Assembly: GCA_947494805.1 (NCBI GenBank)
Contig: CANLWK010000003.1
Span: forward strand, 62,001-126,000
Direction of reading: 5' to 3'
Length of the DNA stretch: 64,000 nt
Source: an uncultured Croceitalea sp.
GTDB lineage: Bacteria > Bacteroidota > Bacteroidia > Flavobacteriales > Flavobacteriaceae
In this document: in pieces, positions 8,514 to 16,995 of the stretch
Numbering within the stretch: position 1 is the first letter of the stretch
Layout: the number at the start of each line of letters is the position of its first letter
Position numbers and translations under genes: made by a program
Notes under the pieces: generated by a model
What the model saw: the letters and a program-made list of their open reading frames with translations, nothing else
Databases searched by the model: none
What the model was told of the DNA's origin: nothing

Positions 8514-9220
8514 AATCAAAAGCGATAGCACACCAATTTGAATTTTGGGAATATCTTGGTGAAGCTGGGAATTTCTTTCGTCGGGATGGTGGTTATTCCA
8601 CCATTTCGGCAGAAGACTTTACCTGGCCCTCTAGAATATTTGATTTGTCGAGCCCTAATGTTGGACTGTTGAAGCAAACAATCCAACTAAAAGGAATGCC
8701 TCATTCAATTGCTGTGGAAGATGGTGACACCATTGGGAAAGAGCTAGAAAGTATTGGTTTCCAAATAAGGTCGGTTGTAGCTGGGATGACACTGTTATTG
8801 AAAACGAGCATGTCGTTTTCAATATCCAAAAGTATTCACAGAGTCAGCAACCAAGAACAAATAAAAATATTTGCGAATATTGCTTCAGAAGCTTTCGGAT
8901 ATACCATTTACCCATCTTCCCTTTTTGGACTACTTGGAGCAAATAGGGTGCAACTTTTCATGGGCAGATACAAAGAAGATTACGTAAGTTGTGGTATCTT
9001 ATTTTTGGATTCCAACAAAGACTCTGGACTGCACATGATTGGACTAAAAAAGGACTTCAGGGGCTTGGGTCTGGGCAAAGCAATGACATCGCATTTATTA
9101 CATCATGCCATCAAAAATAAAAGTGAACAAGTCCATTTGTTGGCTTCAAAATTAGGGTCACCTATCTACAGTAAGCTTGGTTTTCAAAACCGAGGATACT
9201 TAAAATCTTATATCATATAA
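8510..9220 (+). CDS. GNAT family N-acetyltransferase
   Basis: The 236-aa protein has its GNAT acetyl-CoA site in the C-terminal half: LKKDFRGLGLGKAMTSHLL contains the R/Q-x-x-G-x-G/A loop, followed by VHLLASKLGSPIYSKLGFQNRG, typical of the last strand and helix. The N-terminal about 120 residues resemble the degenerate first half of double-GNAT proteins. It overlaps the FMN reductase gene by 4 bp and ends 6 bp before the second serine hydrolase, so translation is probably coupled. The acceptor is unknown; a small amine produced by this pathway or a toxic compound are both possible. Confidence 0.8.
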   Translation: MKSKAIAHQFEFWEYLGEAGNFFRRDGGYSTISAEDFTWPSRIFDLSSPNVGLLKQTIQLKGMPHSIAVEDGDTIGKELESIGFQIRSVVAGMTLLLKTSMSFSISKSIHRVSNQEQIKIFANIASEAFGYTIYPSSLFGLLGANRVQLFMGRYKEDYVSCGILFLDSNKDSGLHMIGLKKDFRGLGLGKAMTSHLLHHAIKNKSEQVHLLASKLGSPIYSKLGFQNRGYLKSYII

Positions 9221-9226
9221 TTTGTC

Positions 9227-10384
9227 ATGAGAACACTCATATTACTTTTGACGTTCCTCCCTGCCATAAATTATGCTCAAGTAACATCCGCACTTTTACA
9301 CGAAAAATTGGATGATAGTTCTGAGAGTCCCGTTCACGGGATGTCAATAGTAATTAAAAGAGAAGGGAATATTGTGTTAAGCGAGGCTATTGGCAAACGG
9401 AAGAAAAATGGTGAGGGTTTATTGGCCACAGACCAATTCAGAATTGCAAGTAGCACTAAATTGTTTGTATCGACCATCACTTTACAACTGTTGGAAGAAG
9501 GGAAACTACATCTTTCAGAGAAGATATACCCATATCTGAACGAAATCGAATATCTGAGGCTAGATGAATTTCATTCTCATGAAAATTCAGCTTTTGCCGA
9601 ATTTATCACCATTGAACAACTGTTGTCCCATAAAAGTGGATTGGCAGATATATTCAATGACAAACAAGAGGCTTTTTTCGAGCGTTTAATGAATAAGCCA
9701 AAGCAACAATATCGACCTAAGGATGTGGTGGACTTATATTTTGAATTTGGCCTGAACAAAAAGGCCAAATTTGAACCTGGGGATGGTTGGTATTATTCTG
9801 ATATGAACTATGTGCTATTGGGCCTACTCATCGAAAAACTGGACCAAAAGTCATTGTCTCAGTCTATTCGTGACCGAATTATACGTCCATTAGATTTAAA
9901 GGATACTTATTTCGAGTTTTATGAGAAAACTGAAACCACAAAAAGTCGACTGCATCAATATGTAGGCACCATCGATTTCAATGCTGTAAACACTTCGTTT
10001 GATTGGTCCGGCGGTGGATTGGTAAGTACACATCAAGATTTAGCAACTTTTATCGAAGCTCTTTTTGAAGGTGAACTTATCTCAGAACAATCATTGCAAA
10101 AAATGATAGTAGTAGAAGGGGCCAATGAGAACCATTTGCCTTACGGATTGGGGGTTTATCAATCCGTCTACGATGGCCAAACCTTTTATGGGCATTACGG
10201 GTTTTATGGCACGTATATTGGCTATTGCCCAGAAAATAAGATGGTTTTATCTTATTGTATTACCCAAGCGACGACGCCCTTCAATGTTTATGAATTTGTA
10301 AGTTATATTGTAAAAAAAAGTCAAAATGAAGAAAACAGATCATACTTAAAGTCATCGTCTCTGTATGGATCTACGTTGAATTGA
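9227..10384 (+). CDS. Serine hydrolase, class C beta-lactamase-like, exported
   Basis: The 385-aa protein has a cleavable signal peptide (ends near INYAQ) but no lipobox, unlike the first hydrolase of this operon. Motifs are SSTK (Ser75-Lys78), YSD within WYYSDMNYVLLG (replacing YxN) and GHYGFYGT near the C-terminus. It is the last gene of the operon and is followed by the shared hairpin terminator at 10461. The family includes esterases and D-amino peptidases; no specific substrate can be assigned. Confidence 0.85.
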   Translation: MRTLILLLTFLPAINYAQVTSALLHEKLDDSSESPVHGMSIVIKREGNIVLSEAIGKRKKNGEGLLATDQFRIASSTKLFVSTITLQLLEEGKLHLSEKIYPYLNEIEYLRLDEFHSHENSAFAEFITIEQLLSHKSGLADIFNDKQEAFFERLMNKPKQQYRPKDVVDLYFEFGLNKKAKFEPGDGWYYSDMNYVLLGLLIEKLDQKSLSQSIRDRIIRPLDLKDTYFEFYEKTETTKSRLHQYVGTIDFNAVNTSFDWSGGGLVSTHQDLATFIEALFEGELISEQSLQKMIVVEGANENHLPYGLGVYQSVYDGQTFYGHYGFYGTYIGYCPENKMVLSYCITQATTPFNVYEFVSYIVKKSQNEENRSYLKSSSLYGSTLN

Positions 10385-10460
10385 TTGTTGTAACTCTATT
10401 TTCGTATGTATTCCCTCGGCTACACTCAAGATGAACATCGATTCCTTTGTGCCAGCGCAC

Positions 10461-10488
10461 AAAAAAACCCGCAAAATTGCGGGTTTTT
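10461..10488. terminator. Bidirectional intrinsic terminator
   Basis: A 7-bp GC-rich stem (CCCGCAA / TTGCGGG, loop AA) is flanked by seven A on one side and five T on the other. On the minus strand it ends the tRNA-Phe transcript four bases after the tRNA; on the plus strand it ends the seven-gene operon. Confidence 0.85.
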
Positions 10489-10492
10489 GAGG

Positions 10493-10565
<73 letters not shown>

Positions 10566-10669
10566 TGCTAACTAAAGCGGGTGCAAATATAATTTCAAAT
10601 TTAAGATATACCAATAAAAAATTTAAAAAAGGTGCATTAAAATACGCTAACAGGCTGTTCTCATGAAAA

Positions 10670-12523
10670 CTAAAAGCCAGCTTTTTTAATGCGTGGCAGC
10701 ATTCGCTCCTTCTTTTGGCGGTGGTTTTCGGTCAAAATCAAGATTTTGTCCAAGAGTTGAATGGCATTATCAATATAAGGTCCTTTATTCAACATAACAC
10801 ATTCGGCTTTTAAAGACATGGCAACATCGGTAATTTCAGAACGAGAGGGCAATCCGTTTTTGGCGAGGCTCTCCAGTACTTGGGTTGCCCAAATGACCGG
10901 CACATGACCTGCACTACAAATGGAAAGTATTTCGTCTTGTACGGTACCTATATTTTCCCAACCAGTCTCAATGGCCAAATCACCACGTGCAATCATTACC
11001 CCTATAGTTTTGCTGCGCATAGCCTGCAACAATATTGAAAATAGGTTTTCATACGCAAGCCCAGTTTCAATCTTCAAGACCACATCCAATTTGTCTAACG
11101 CATCCAACTTTTCAAGTTCGTTGAGCAAGTCGCCAACATCCTCTTTTGAATTGACAAATGAAAAGTTCACGATATCAGCATATTCCGCAACAAACCTAAG
11201 GTTTTCCTTATCGATAGAGGTTAAGGCCTTAAGGCCCAAATCAAGCGTCGGAAAGTTGATTCCCTTCTCTGATTTCAGTTTCGCCCCTCCTTCTTTAGCA
11301 TGCGTTATCTTGACCTGAAAACTGTCTTTCTGCACTGTAACAATCTCCCCTTCTATTTTACCATCATCAAAAAGAATGGGTTCGCCAATCTTTGCTACAT
11401 CAAAAACTTCTTTCGGATAACAGGACAAACATGCTTCTTTTAAAAGTTGCCCGTCCGTAGTCATCTTGGGCAACTGCCCGACCATGGGAACCTTCATTAG
11501 CGTTACCGTATCATTTTTACGTAGCAGGATTGCCTGTGATAAAGGTGGAAGGTCCAAAATGGTTGTCATCTCATTGTTACGTTTCAATGTGAACTCCGTC
11601 TCGGTGCTCACATAAGCTGTTTTATAGCTGTGCGCCGTGATGCTCTCTTCGGTGCGCTCAGCTACAAGCAACTTTCTTTTTTTACCCCGAACATCTTTAT
11701 ACGTAATAACATCATCTTTCTGCAACTGTTTTAACCACGCTGTCCGCATTGGTAGGCCCTCTGCAAGCGGTGCTGTTACGGCTGCTTCCACAAATTGTAT
11801 TCTGGCCGGTTCGACCACCTTCCCAAAACTGTCTTTTTTAGGTTTCAACTTTTGCACCCGGGGTCCTTCTTCAATGGTACCCGTTCTGATTTTTGGACCG
11901 CCAAGATCCATGGCAATTTTCACCTTCCTATCAAGTGCTTTGGCCGCACGTTTGATATTGTTTATGATGGCCAACCATATTTCAGGATTGTCGTGTGCAC
12001 AGTTGATGCGAGCACAGTCCATGCCGTTTTTGACCATATTATACACCAATTCATAGTCCGTGGCCGCTTGCGTGGGTTGTGTCACCATGATACGCACCCT
12101 CCGTTTGGGTTTCGTGCTACCCAACAAAGACGCCGTTTTGTGCGCCAGTAACTCCTCTGCACTATCAATGGAAATAGATCCTGTCGGTATTGTAAGAGCT
12201 GTTTGACCCGTCATTACCTCCAAAATATACTTGGTATTCAAAAGGCTGAAGAGCACATGCCCCTCGGCATTGGCCAATCTAGTCAATCCTAATGACTTCA
12301 ATGATTGCTGTACCCCCCTTAGGTCAAATTCACGTAAGACCTGGTATTGCAGAAGATTGATAGCACTCGCCCGATTCTCAGGATGCACAAGTTCTAAGGT
12401 GGCCGAAGCCTCTCGGGCCCTAACTTTACAGCGGTCAATAATAGCTGTAATTGCAGAAATAAGCTCTTCTGGTTGTTGTATACTAGTTTTCAAGGCCTTT
12501 TGTTGTGCAACTTCAAATTTCAC
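10670..12523 (-). CDS. Atypical pyruvate kinase with N-terminal extension
   Basis: The 617-aa protein carries the pyruvate kinase barrel from about residue 140: VRIMVTQPTQAATDYELV, INCAHD, DLGGPKIRTG, GVMIARGDLAIE and WATQVLESLAKNGLPSRSEI. The first about 140 residues are an unrelated helical extension, and the C-terminal allosteric domain of standard enzymes is missing. The usual SGETA loop is replaced by NKGPYIDNA. It may convert phosphoenolpyruvate and ADP to pyruvate and ATP, or have a diverged role. The start is GTG at 12523, with M-K-F-E-V-A-Q following. A terminator-like hairpin lies 13 bp upstream. I see no close operon partner. Confidence 0.82.
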   Translation of the reverse strand: MKFEVAQQKALKTSIQQPEELISAITAIIDRCKVRAREASATLELVHPENRASAINLLQYQVLREFDLRGVQQSLKSLGLTRLANAEGHVLFSLLNTKYILEVMTGQTALTIPTGSISIDSAEELLAHKTASLLGSTKPKRRVRIMVTQPTQAATDYELVYNMVKNGMDCARINCAHDNPEIWLAIINNIKRAAKALDRKVKIAMDLGGPKIRTGTIEEGPRVQKLKPKKDSFGKVVEPARIQFVEAAVTAPLAEGLPMRTAWLKQLQKDDVITYKDVRGKKRKLLVAERTEESITAHSYKTAYVSTETEFTLKRNNEMTTILDLPPLSQAILLRKNDTVTLMKVPMVGQLPKMTTDGQLLKEACLSCYPKEVFDVAKIGEPILFDDGKIEGEIVTVQKDSFQVKITHAKEGGAKLKSEKGINFPTLDLGLKALTSIDKENLRFVAEYADIVNFSFVNSKEDVGDLLNELEKLDALDKLDVVLKIETGLAYENLFSILLQAMRSKTIGVMIARGDLAIETGWENIGTVQDEILSICSAGHVPVIWATQVLESLAKNGLPSRSEITDVAMSLKAECVMLNKGPYIDNAIQLLDKILILTENHRQKKERMLPRIKKAGF

Positions 12524-12535
12524 GATAAAAGGTAG

Positions 12536-12557
12536 AAAAAAACCTGATTAAAATCAG
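12536..12557 (-). terminator. Terminator-like hairpin just upstream of the pyruvate kinase start
   Basis: On the minus strand CTGATT and AATCAG form a 6-bp stem with a 2-base loop, followed by G and seven T. It ends 13 bp before the GTG start of the pyruvate kinase gene, too close for a promoter to lie between. It is therefore either a leader attenuator for that gene or the terminator of an older upstream transcript. On the plus strand the stem is also followed by six T. Confidence 0.6.
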
Positions 12558-12688
12558 ATTTTTTATCCTATCAAATCTTCATTTTAAAGACTTACCATTT
12601 ATACGTTTTTTGTTACCATCTATAAAAAAACGGATTTTTCTACAGCTATGTTTTCATAGTTTTATTCCATAATTAAACCACGAGAACA

Positions 12689-12790
12689 ATGAACACTGTA
12701 GGAGAAAAACTGGGTTATTTTTGCTGGTATTTGGTGGTTGGCTTATCAATACTCTTATTGATATCAAATATTTACCTGTACCTCAACTAA
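12689..12790 (+). CDS. Small single-span membrane protein, 33 aa
   Basis: ATG at 12689 opens a 33-codon frame: a short polar start (MNTVGEKLGYF), one hydrophobic helix of about 20 residues (WYLVVGLSILLLISNIYLYL) and a final Asn. Small one-helix proteins of this form are common between larger genes in Bacteroidota. It stands alone, divergent from the pyruvate kinase gene and convergent with the GH32 remnant. There is no recognised family; the clean hydrophobic helix is the main support. Confidence 0.4.
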   Translation: MNTVGEKLGYFCWYLVVGLSILLLISNIYLYLN

Positions 12791-12794
12791 ACTA

Positions 12795-13250
12795 TCAAAT
12801 ATTAGGTAGTGCCCGAATATAAACATCTTTGACTTGAAGTGTGGCACCACTTAAATTTTCAACTGATACGTCTGTGTATTTTTCAGTTGGAAACAGTTGG
12901 GCGGTCATTACAAATTGTCCTTTATTGATAAACAGTTCTATAGAAGAGTTGTCAAGAAAATCTTGATTTCGAACTGATCTGAAAGCTCATTCATGGGCAT
13001 GAAATGCAATTTGTTTCCGAATTCTTAGTTAAAGTCCGCTTCGCCAGATTTGGTTCTGTCGAGCATCAACAGGTTTGTCACTGAATCAAACTAAATGGCT
13101 GTTTTTCCGTGCTTACTGTTTCCAAAAAATACCTTAAAGTCTTTTTTAAACCACCGATTGATTGAGGTTTTTCTCTGCTATCGTAGCTGTCCATTGACCA
13201 AGATATTCGTGTTTTTAGCCCGCTGAAAGTTGTATTTTAGCACCAGAATT
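12795..13250 (-). pseudogene. Decayed C-terminus of a GH32 (levanase/fructosidase) gene
   Basis: The minus-strand translation preserves the GH32 C-terminal beta-sandwich signature in pieces: MLDRTKSGEADFN, then HFMPMNELSDQFEIKIFL, then after a one-base loss DNSSIELFINKGQFVMTAQLFP and a tail ending at TGA 12795. GH32 enzymes show DRTxSG, then RIFxDxSSVEVF and VMT at these spacings. The remnant has in-frame stops TAG and TAA on either side of the DRTKSG segment, and a frameshift within FLDNSS. No catalytic five-blade propeller remains; sequence further upstream is the rhodanese gene. I infer past loss of a fructan-use gene. Confidence 0.75.
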
Positions 13251-13257
13251 TAAACAC

Positions 13258-13779
13258 ATGCGTGATTGCCTCGCAACACTTGCCCTAATTAGTTTTTTTA
13301 ATGTACTATCTAGTCAAAAGACCATTGAAAGTACTTTGAAAAAATTCAACAATAACAGTGTTCCATATGTTTCGGTCGATTCGCTGAAGGGCAGTAAAAT
13401 GCTCTTACTCTTTGATACCCGAAAAGAGGAAGAATTCAATATCAGCCACATTCAAAATGCCATTTGGGTAGGGTACAAAACATTTGAGATTGATACCATC
13501 TTTAAATACTATCCAGACAAGAACAAGCCTATTGTTGTCTATTGTTCCATTGGTGTTCGTTCTGAAGATATCGGAGAAAAACTGACAAAAGCGGGCTACA
13601 ACAATGTTAAAAATTTATATGGCGGTATCTTTGAATGGAAAAATAAAGGGAATACTGTTTATGACCTTCAAAAAAGCAAAACAGAAAAAGTGCACGCATT
13701 TAGTAAGCAATGGGGCGAATTACTGACAAACGCTGAAAAAGTATATACAACCAAATCGACCGAACTTGAAAAACCATAG
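13258..13779 (+). CDS. Exported rhodanese-domain protein
   Basis: The 173-aa protein has an N-terminal hydrophobic signal (LATLALISFFNVLSSQ) and a single rhodanese domain. The active-site loop is C-S-I-G-V-R-S with catalytic Cys96, preceded by LLLFDTRKEEEFNISHIQNA. It should act outside the cytoplasm in sulfur transfer or thiol chemistry. It overlaps the TIGR04282 glycosyltransferase gene by 14 bp and heads the group rhodanese-TIGR04282-PNP-TIGR04283. A periplasmic rhodanese could also supply or remove sulfur on arsenic species, but that is speculation. Confidence 0.85.
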   Translation: MRDCLATLALISFFNVLSSQKTIESTLKKFNNNSVPYVSVDSLKGSKMLLLFDTRKEEEFNISHIQNAIWVGYKTFEIDTIFKYYPDKNKPIVVYCSIGVRSEDIGEKLTKAGYNNVKNLYGGIFEWKNKGNTVYDLQKSKTEKVHAFSKQWGELLTNAEKVYTTKSTELEKP

Positions 13780-14389
13780 TAAAGACCTACTCATCATTTT
13801 CACCAGAAACCCTGAATTGGGCAAATGCAAAACCCGACTGGCCGCAACGGTGGGCAATCAAATTGCTTTGGACATTTACAACTTTCTGTTAGACCATACG
13901 GTATCCATTACCCAGAAACTCGGCCTGACCAAAGTTGTTTACTACTCAGAAGAAATTTGGGAAGATGATGTTTGGAACACCAAAGAATTCACTAAAAAAC
14001 TACAAAAGGGTATTGATCTGGGCGAACGCATGACACATGCCTTTGAAGATGGTTTTAAAGCTGGTTTTGATAAAATCTGTATCATTGGCAGTGATATGTA
14101 CGACCTTTCACAGAAAGATATCGAAATTGCATTTTCAAAGTTGAATGACCATGACTTTGTAATTGGACCTGCAGATGATGGTGGTTATTACCTGTTGGGA
14201 ATGAAACGGTTACTCAAAGAACTCTTTAGAGATAAAGCTTGGGGGACCGGTAATGTCTTAAAACATACCTTAGAAAATTTAGAAGATAAAGATTATACCA
14301 TGCTCGATACACGAAATGACGTAGATCTGTATGAGGATATTGAAGATATCGAAGCATTTCAACCGTTTTTAAAACACCTTAAAAAATGA
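13766..14389 (+). CDS. TIGR04282-type glycosyltransferase (arsenosugar-linked DUF2064)
   Basis: The 207-aa protein has a nucleotidyl/glycosyltransferase A fold: LLIIFTRNPELGKCKTRLA at the N-terminus, CIIGSDMYDLSQKDI with the metal-binding acid, then VIGPADDGGYYLLGM and the WGTGNVL loop. This is the TIGR04282/DUF2064 pattern, a family commonly found in arsenosugar gene sets together with TIGR04283. The start is TTG at 13766, which overlaps the rhodanese gene; the motif begins within 10 residues, so the start is close to right. The stop overlaps the PNP start by 4 bp. The substrate is inferred from family context only. Confidence 0.85.
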   Translation: MKNHSKDLLIIFTRNPELGKCKTRLAATVGNQIALDIYNFLLDHTVSITQKLGLTKVVYYSEEIWEDDVWNTKEFTKKLQKGIDLGERMTHAFEDGFKAGFDKICIIGSDMYDLSQKDIEIAFSKLNDHDFVIGPADDGGYYLLGMKRLLKELFRDKAWGTGNVLKHTLENLEDKDYTMLDTRNDVDLYEDIEDIEAFQPFLKHLKK

Positions 14390-15201
14390 CCCAAAAACAA
14401 TTAGATGAATCTGTCGCCTATTTGAAGAACAAAGGATTTGAAACCCCTGAAATTGGTATTGTTTTAGGTACCGGACTAGGGCAATTGGTCAATGAAATCG
14501 AGCAACCGATTGAAGCCCATTACAATCACATACCGTACTTTCCGCTCGCAACTGTTGAATTCCATACCGGAAAGTTGATCTACGGCACTATAGCTGGCAA
14601 AAAAGTTGTGGTGATGCAAGGGCGTTTTCATTTGTACGAGGGCTATGACTTCTCAGATGTGACCTACCCCATCAGGGTAATGCGGCAATTGGGCATTCAA
14701 AAACTGTTTATTTCAAATGCGGCCGGTGCCATTAACCTAAACTATACAAAAGGGGATATCATGCTCATCGAAGACCACATCAATCTTCAGGGCGGTTCTC
14801 CATTGGCATTTAAGAACGTGGCCGAATTCGGGGACCGCTTTGTAGACATGATGGAACCCTATGATGTTGAAATGCGCACCAAAATTAAGGCCATTGCGGC
14901 CAAAGAAAATATCTCTCTGCAAAGCGGTGTTTATGTTGCGGTGGTAGGGCCACAGCTTGAAACAAAGGCTGAATATCGAATGCTCAAAATAATCGGTGCC
15001 GATGCAGTGGGTATGAGTACGGTACCAGAGGTTATTGTCGCGAATCACTTGAGATTGCCCGTTGTTGCCGTTTCCGTTTTGACCGACGAATGTGATCCCG
15101 ATAACTTACAACCGGTCAATATTCAGGAAATCATTGCGATTGCCGAGCAAACAGAACCAAAAATGATTCGATTGTTCAAAGAATTGATACTACAATTGTA
15201 A
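14386..15201 (+). CDS. Purine nucleoside phosphorylase, trimeric type
   Basis: The 271-aa cytoplasmic enzyme cleaves purine nucleosides with phosphate. Visible motifs: VLGTGLGQL phosphate loop, VVMQGRFHLYEGY, ISNAAGAIN, GPQLETKAEYRML (purine-site Glu) and GMSTVPEVIVANHL. At the position of the hypoxanthine-binding Asn of mammalian PNP (ITN) it has Asp (VLTDECDPD), which resembles 6-aminopurine-binding phosphorylases and is also common in Bacteroidota PNPs. It lies between the TIGR04282 and TIGR04283 genes, so an adenine-nucleoside intermediate of arsenosugar synthesis is a possible substrate. Confidence 0.92.
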   Translation: MTQKQLDESVAYLKNKGFETPEIGIVLGTGLGQLVNEIEQPIEAHYNHIPYFPLATVEFHTGKLIYGTIAGKKVVVMQGRFHLYEGYDFSDVTYPIRVMRQLGIQKLFISNAAGAINLNYTKGDIMLIEDHINLQGGSPLAFKNVAEFGDRFVDMMEPYDVEMRTKIKAIAAKENISLQSGVYVAVVGPQLETKAEYRMLKIIGADAVGMSTVPEVIVANHLRLPVVAVSVLTDECDPDNLQPVNIQEIIAIAEQTEPKMIRLFKELILQL

Positions 15202-15246
15202 GCTATTCACAACTTAAACAACTATTGTTAGTAGCAATGTATTAGA

Positions 15247-15951
15247 ATGGTCAGTAAACCCTCGACGTCCATAAGTATTATAATCCCTGTACTGAACGAG
15301 GCCCTTTTGCTCGGGCAATTGCTCAATTACCTGAAAAAAAATTCGGCCGGTAACATCAAAGAAATCATTATTGTTGATGGTGGAAGTACGGACAACACTA
15401 AACAAATTGCCCGAAAGTGCTCGGCCATTGTCTTAGCTTCAGAAAGAGGTAGGGCCAAACAGATGAATGTTGGCGCCAAATATGCCCAAGGAGAGTTATT
15501 GTATTTTTTGCACGCTGATACCCTCCCTCCAAAAGATTTTGACCAAACCATCGTTGGCGCCCACGAAGCAGGTTTTGAAACCGGTTGTTTTCGAATGAAG
15601 TTTGATACCAAAAACCCTGTTCTAAAATCTTTCGCCTGGCTATCAAGAATTAATCATACCCTATGTCGCGGTGGCGATCAATCGCTGTTCGTTACGAAAG
15701 ATCTTTTTGGGCACGCGGGTGGATTCAATGAAGATTATCTTATTTATGAGGATAGTGAGTTCATTCGACGATTGTACGATACCACAAAATTCAAAATCTT
15801 GCCGCAATGGGTTACAACTTCAGCACGCAAATACCGTCAAATAGGATGGCTCAGGGTGCAGTTCCACTTTGCAATGATTCATTTTAAAAATTATTTGGGT
15901 GCCGGACCAAAAGAACTCTATCAGTATTACCAACGTTATTTATTGCAATAG
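15247..15951 (+). CDS. TIGR04283-type family 2 glycosyltransferase
   Basis: The 234-aa GT-A enzyme has ISIIIPVLNEALLLGQLL, VDGGSTDNTKQIA, the nucleotide-sugar motif HADTLPP, and GGDQSLFVTKDLF with a C-terminal acceptor region. This matches the TIGR04283 group usually paired with TIGR04282 in arsenosugar-type loci. It lacks transmembrane segments. The gene follows PNP with 45 bp between and ends 8 bp before the convergent amidase gene. No ArsS radical-SAM or ArsM gene is in the window, so the arsenosugar role is unproven. Confidence 0.85.
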   Translation: MVSKPSTSISIIIPVLNEALLLGQLLNYLKKNSAGNIKEIIIVDGGSTDNTKQIARKCSAIVLASERGRAKQMNVGAKYAQGELLYFLHADTLPPKDFDQTIVGAHEAGFETGCFRMKFDTKNPVLKSFAWLSRINHTLCRGGDQSLFVTKDLFGHAGGFNEDYLIYEDSEFIRRLYDTTKFKILPQWVTTSARKYRQIGWLRVQFHFAMIHFKNYLGAGPKELYQYYQRYLLQ

Positions 15952-15959
15952 CGGGTAAG

Positions 15960-16973
15960 TCAATCAGTATTTCTTGACTCATAATCCAAAAGTATACCTT
16001 CACTGATCCATTTAGCCAAGGCTTGACGATTATCTGGATCTAAAATGCGTCGTTGGTCTTTCTTGCTTCTGATATTTCCTATTTCTATATACGTCATTGC
16101 CGGTAGCGTTTTCTTTACTAAGTAGAGACTGCTTCGGTCTTCAAAAGTGCCCCTGTAGCCCCTATTTGGTTGAAAACGCGCATATTTTTTCTGAAACGTT
16201 TGATGAATACTCTCTGCCAAACGTTTTCCATTTTTACTTTTCTGGTGGTGGTAAAAGAAAACATCAATGTTCGTACCCTTACTACGGCTATCTACATGCG
16301 TGACCAATAATCGTTGGTACTTGCCCAAGTTTTCTTTGTAAAGGGCATTCACTGCCTTTACCCGTTGTTTTAAACGTGCAACTTGATTTAACGGTATCTC
16401 TTCATTGGGGTAAGTAACTTCATCAGTATCCAAGGCCAGTTTTCGATCATCACGAATACCGTCATTTTCATCTCGAATAATCAAAAAGACCTCTGCGCCA
16501 TGAGAAATCAATTCCCTATACAAACGTAAGGTGACATCGTATGCATACTCATCTTCTGCAATCATATCGCCATTATACGTTTCTACCGCACCAGGATCTG
16601 GCCCACCGTGCCCAGAAACCAAGTAGTATATAGTTCCTTCCAATCGATTGCTCAACGAATCAACCTTGGCATAAGCCTCTCCGAATATTGGATACTTTTT
16701 GATGTCTACATAGGCTTCTTCATCTACTTTAAGTAGTACAGTTGTATCAGGCAATTGATAGGCCTGGCCTATCTTCAAGGCTTCTTCTTCAGCCAATAGT
16801 TCTTTGTTTGATTCTATAAACGCGTTGTAATATTTTGTGGGACTATAGCCATTTTTGCGCAGCAAAGAGTATATGCCGTCCCCTTGCCCTGCAGTTACGG
16901 TCAGTAATGAGTCTTGGCCCATGGCCATTATCATGCAAAAGAAAAAGAAGATGGTGTACCGTATATTGGCCAA
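15960..16973 (-). CDS. N-acetylmuramoyl-L-alanine amidase (Amidase_3)
   Basis: The 337-aa exported zinc amidase cleaves the amide between muramic acid and the stem peptide. After a signal peptide (ends near MAMGQ) comes a LysM-like segment (about 22-80), then the catalytic domain. Zinc ligands are visible as His122 in SGHGGPDPGA, Glu142 in DEYAYDV and His226 in THVDS; Glu297 in TYIEIGN is the catalytic glutamate. It follows, 22 bp downstream, a paralogue in which all four residues are changed. Both are probably transcribed from the promoter at 17980-18009. Confidence 0.92.
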   Translation of the reverse strand: MANIRYTIFFFFCMIMAMGQDSLLTVTAGQGDGIYSLLRKNGYSPTKYYNAFIESNKELLAEEEALKIGQAYQLPDTTVLLKVDEEAYVDIKKYPIFGEAYAKVDSLSNRLEGTIYYLVSGHGGPDPGAVETYNGDMIAEDEYAYDVTLRLYRELISHGAEVFLIIRDENDGIRDDRKLALDTDEVTYPNEEIPLNQVARLKQRVKAVNALYKENLGKYQRLLVTHVDSRSKGTNIDVFFYHHQKSKNGKRLAESIHQTFQKKYARFQPNRGYRGTFEDRSSLYLVKKTLPAMTYIEIGNIRSKKDQRRILDPDNRQALAKWISEGILLDYESRNTD

Positions 16974-16995
16974 CTTTTTTTTACAAAGTTAAACG

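Noticed and set aside
11637-12151. Two long plus-strand frames opposite the pyruvate kinase gene
   Set aside because: They are antisense shadows with no recognisable protein features, while the minus frame has clear pyruvate kinase motifs.
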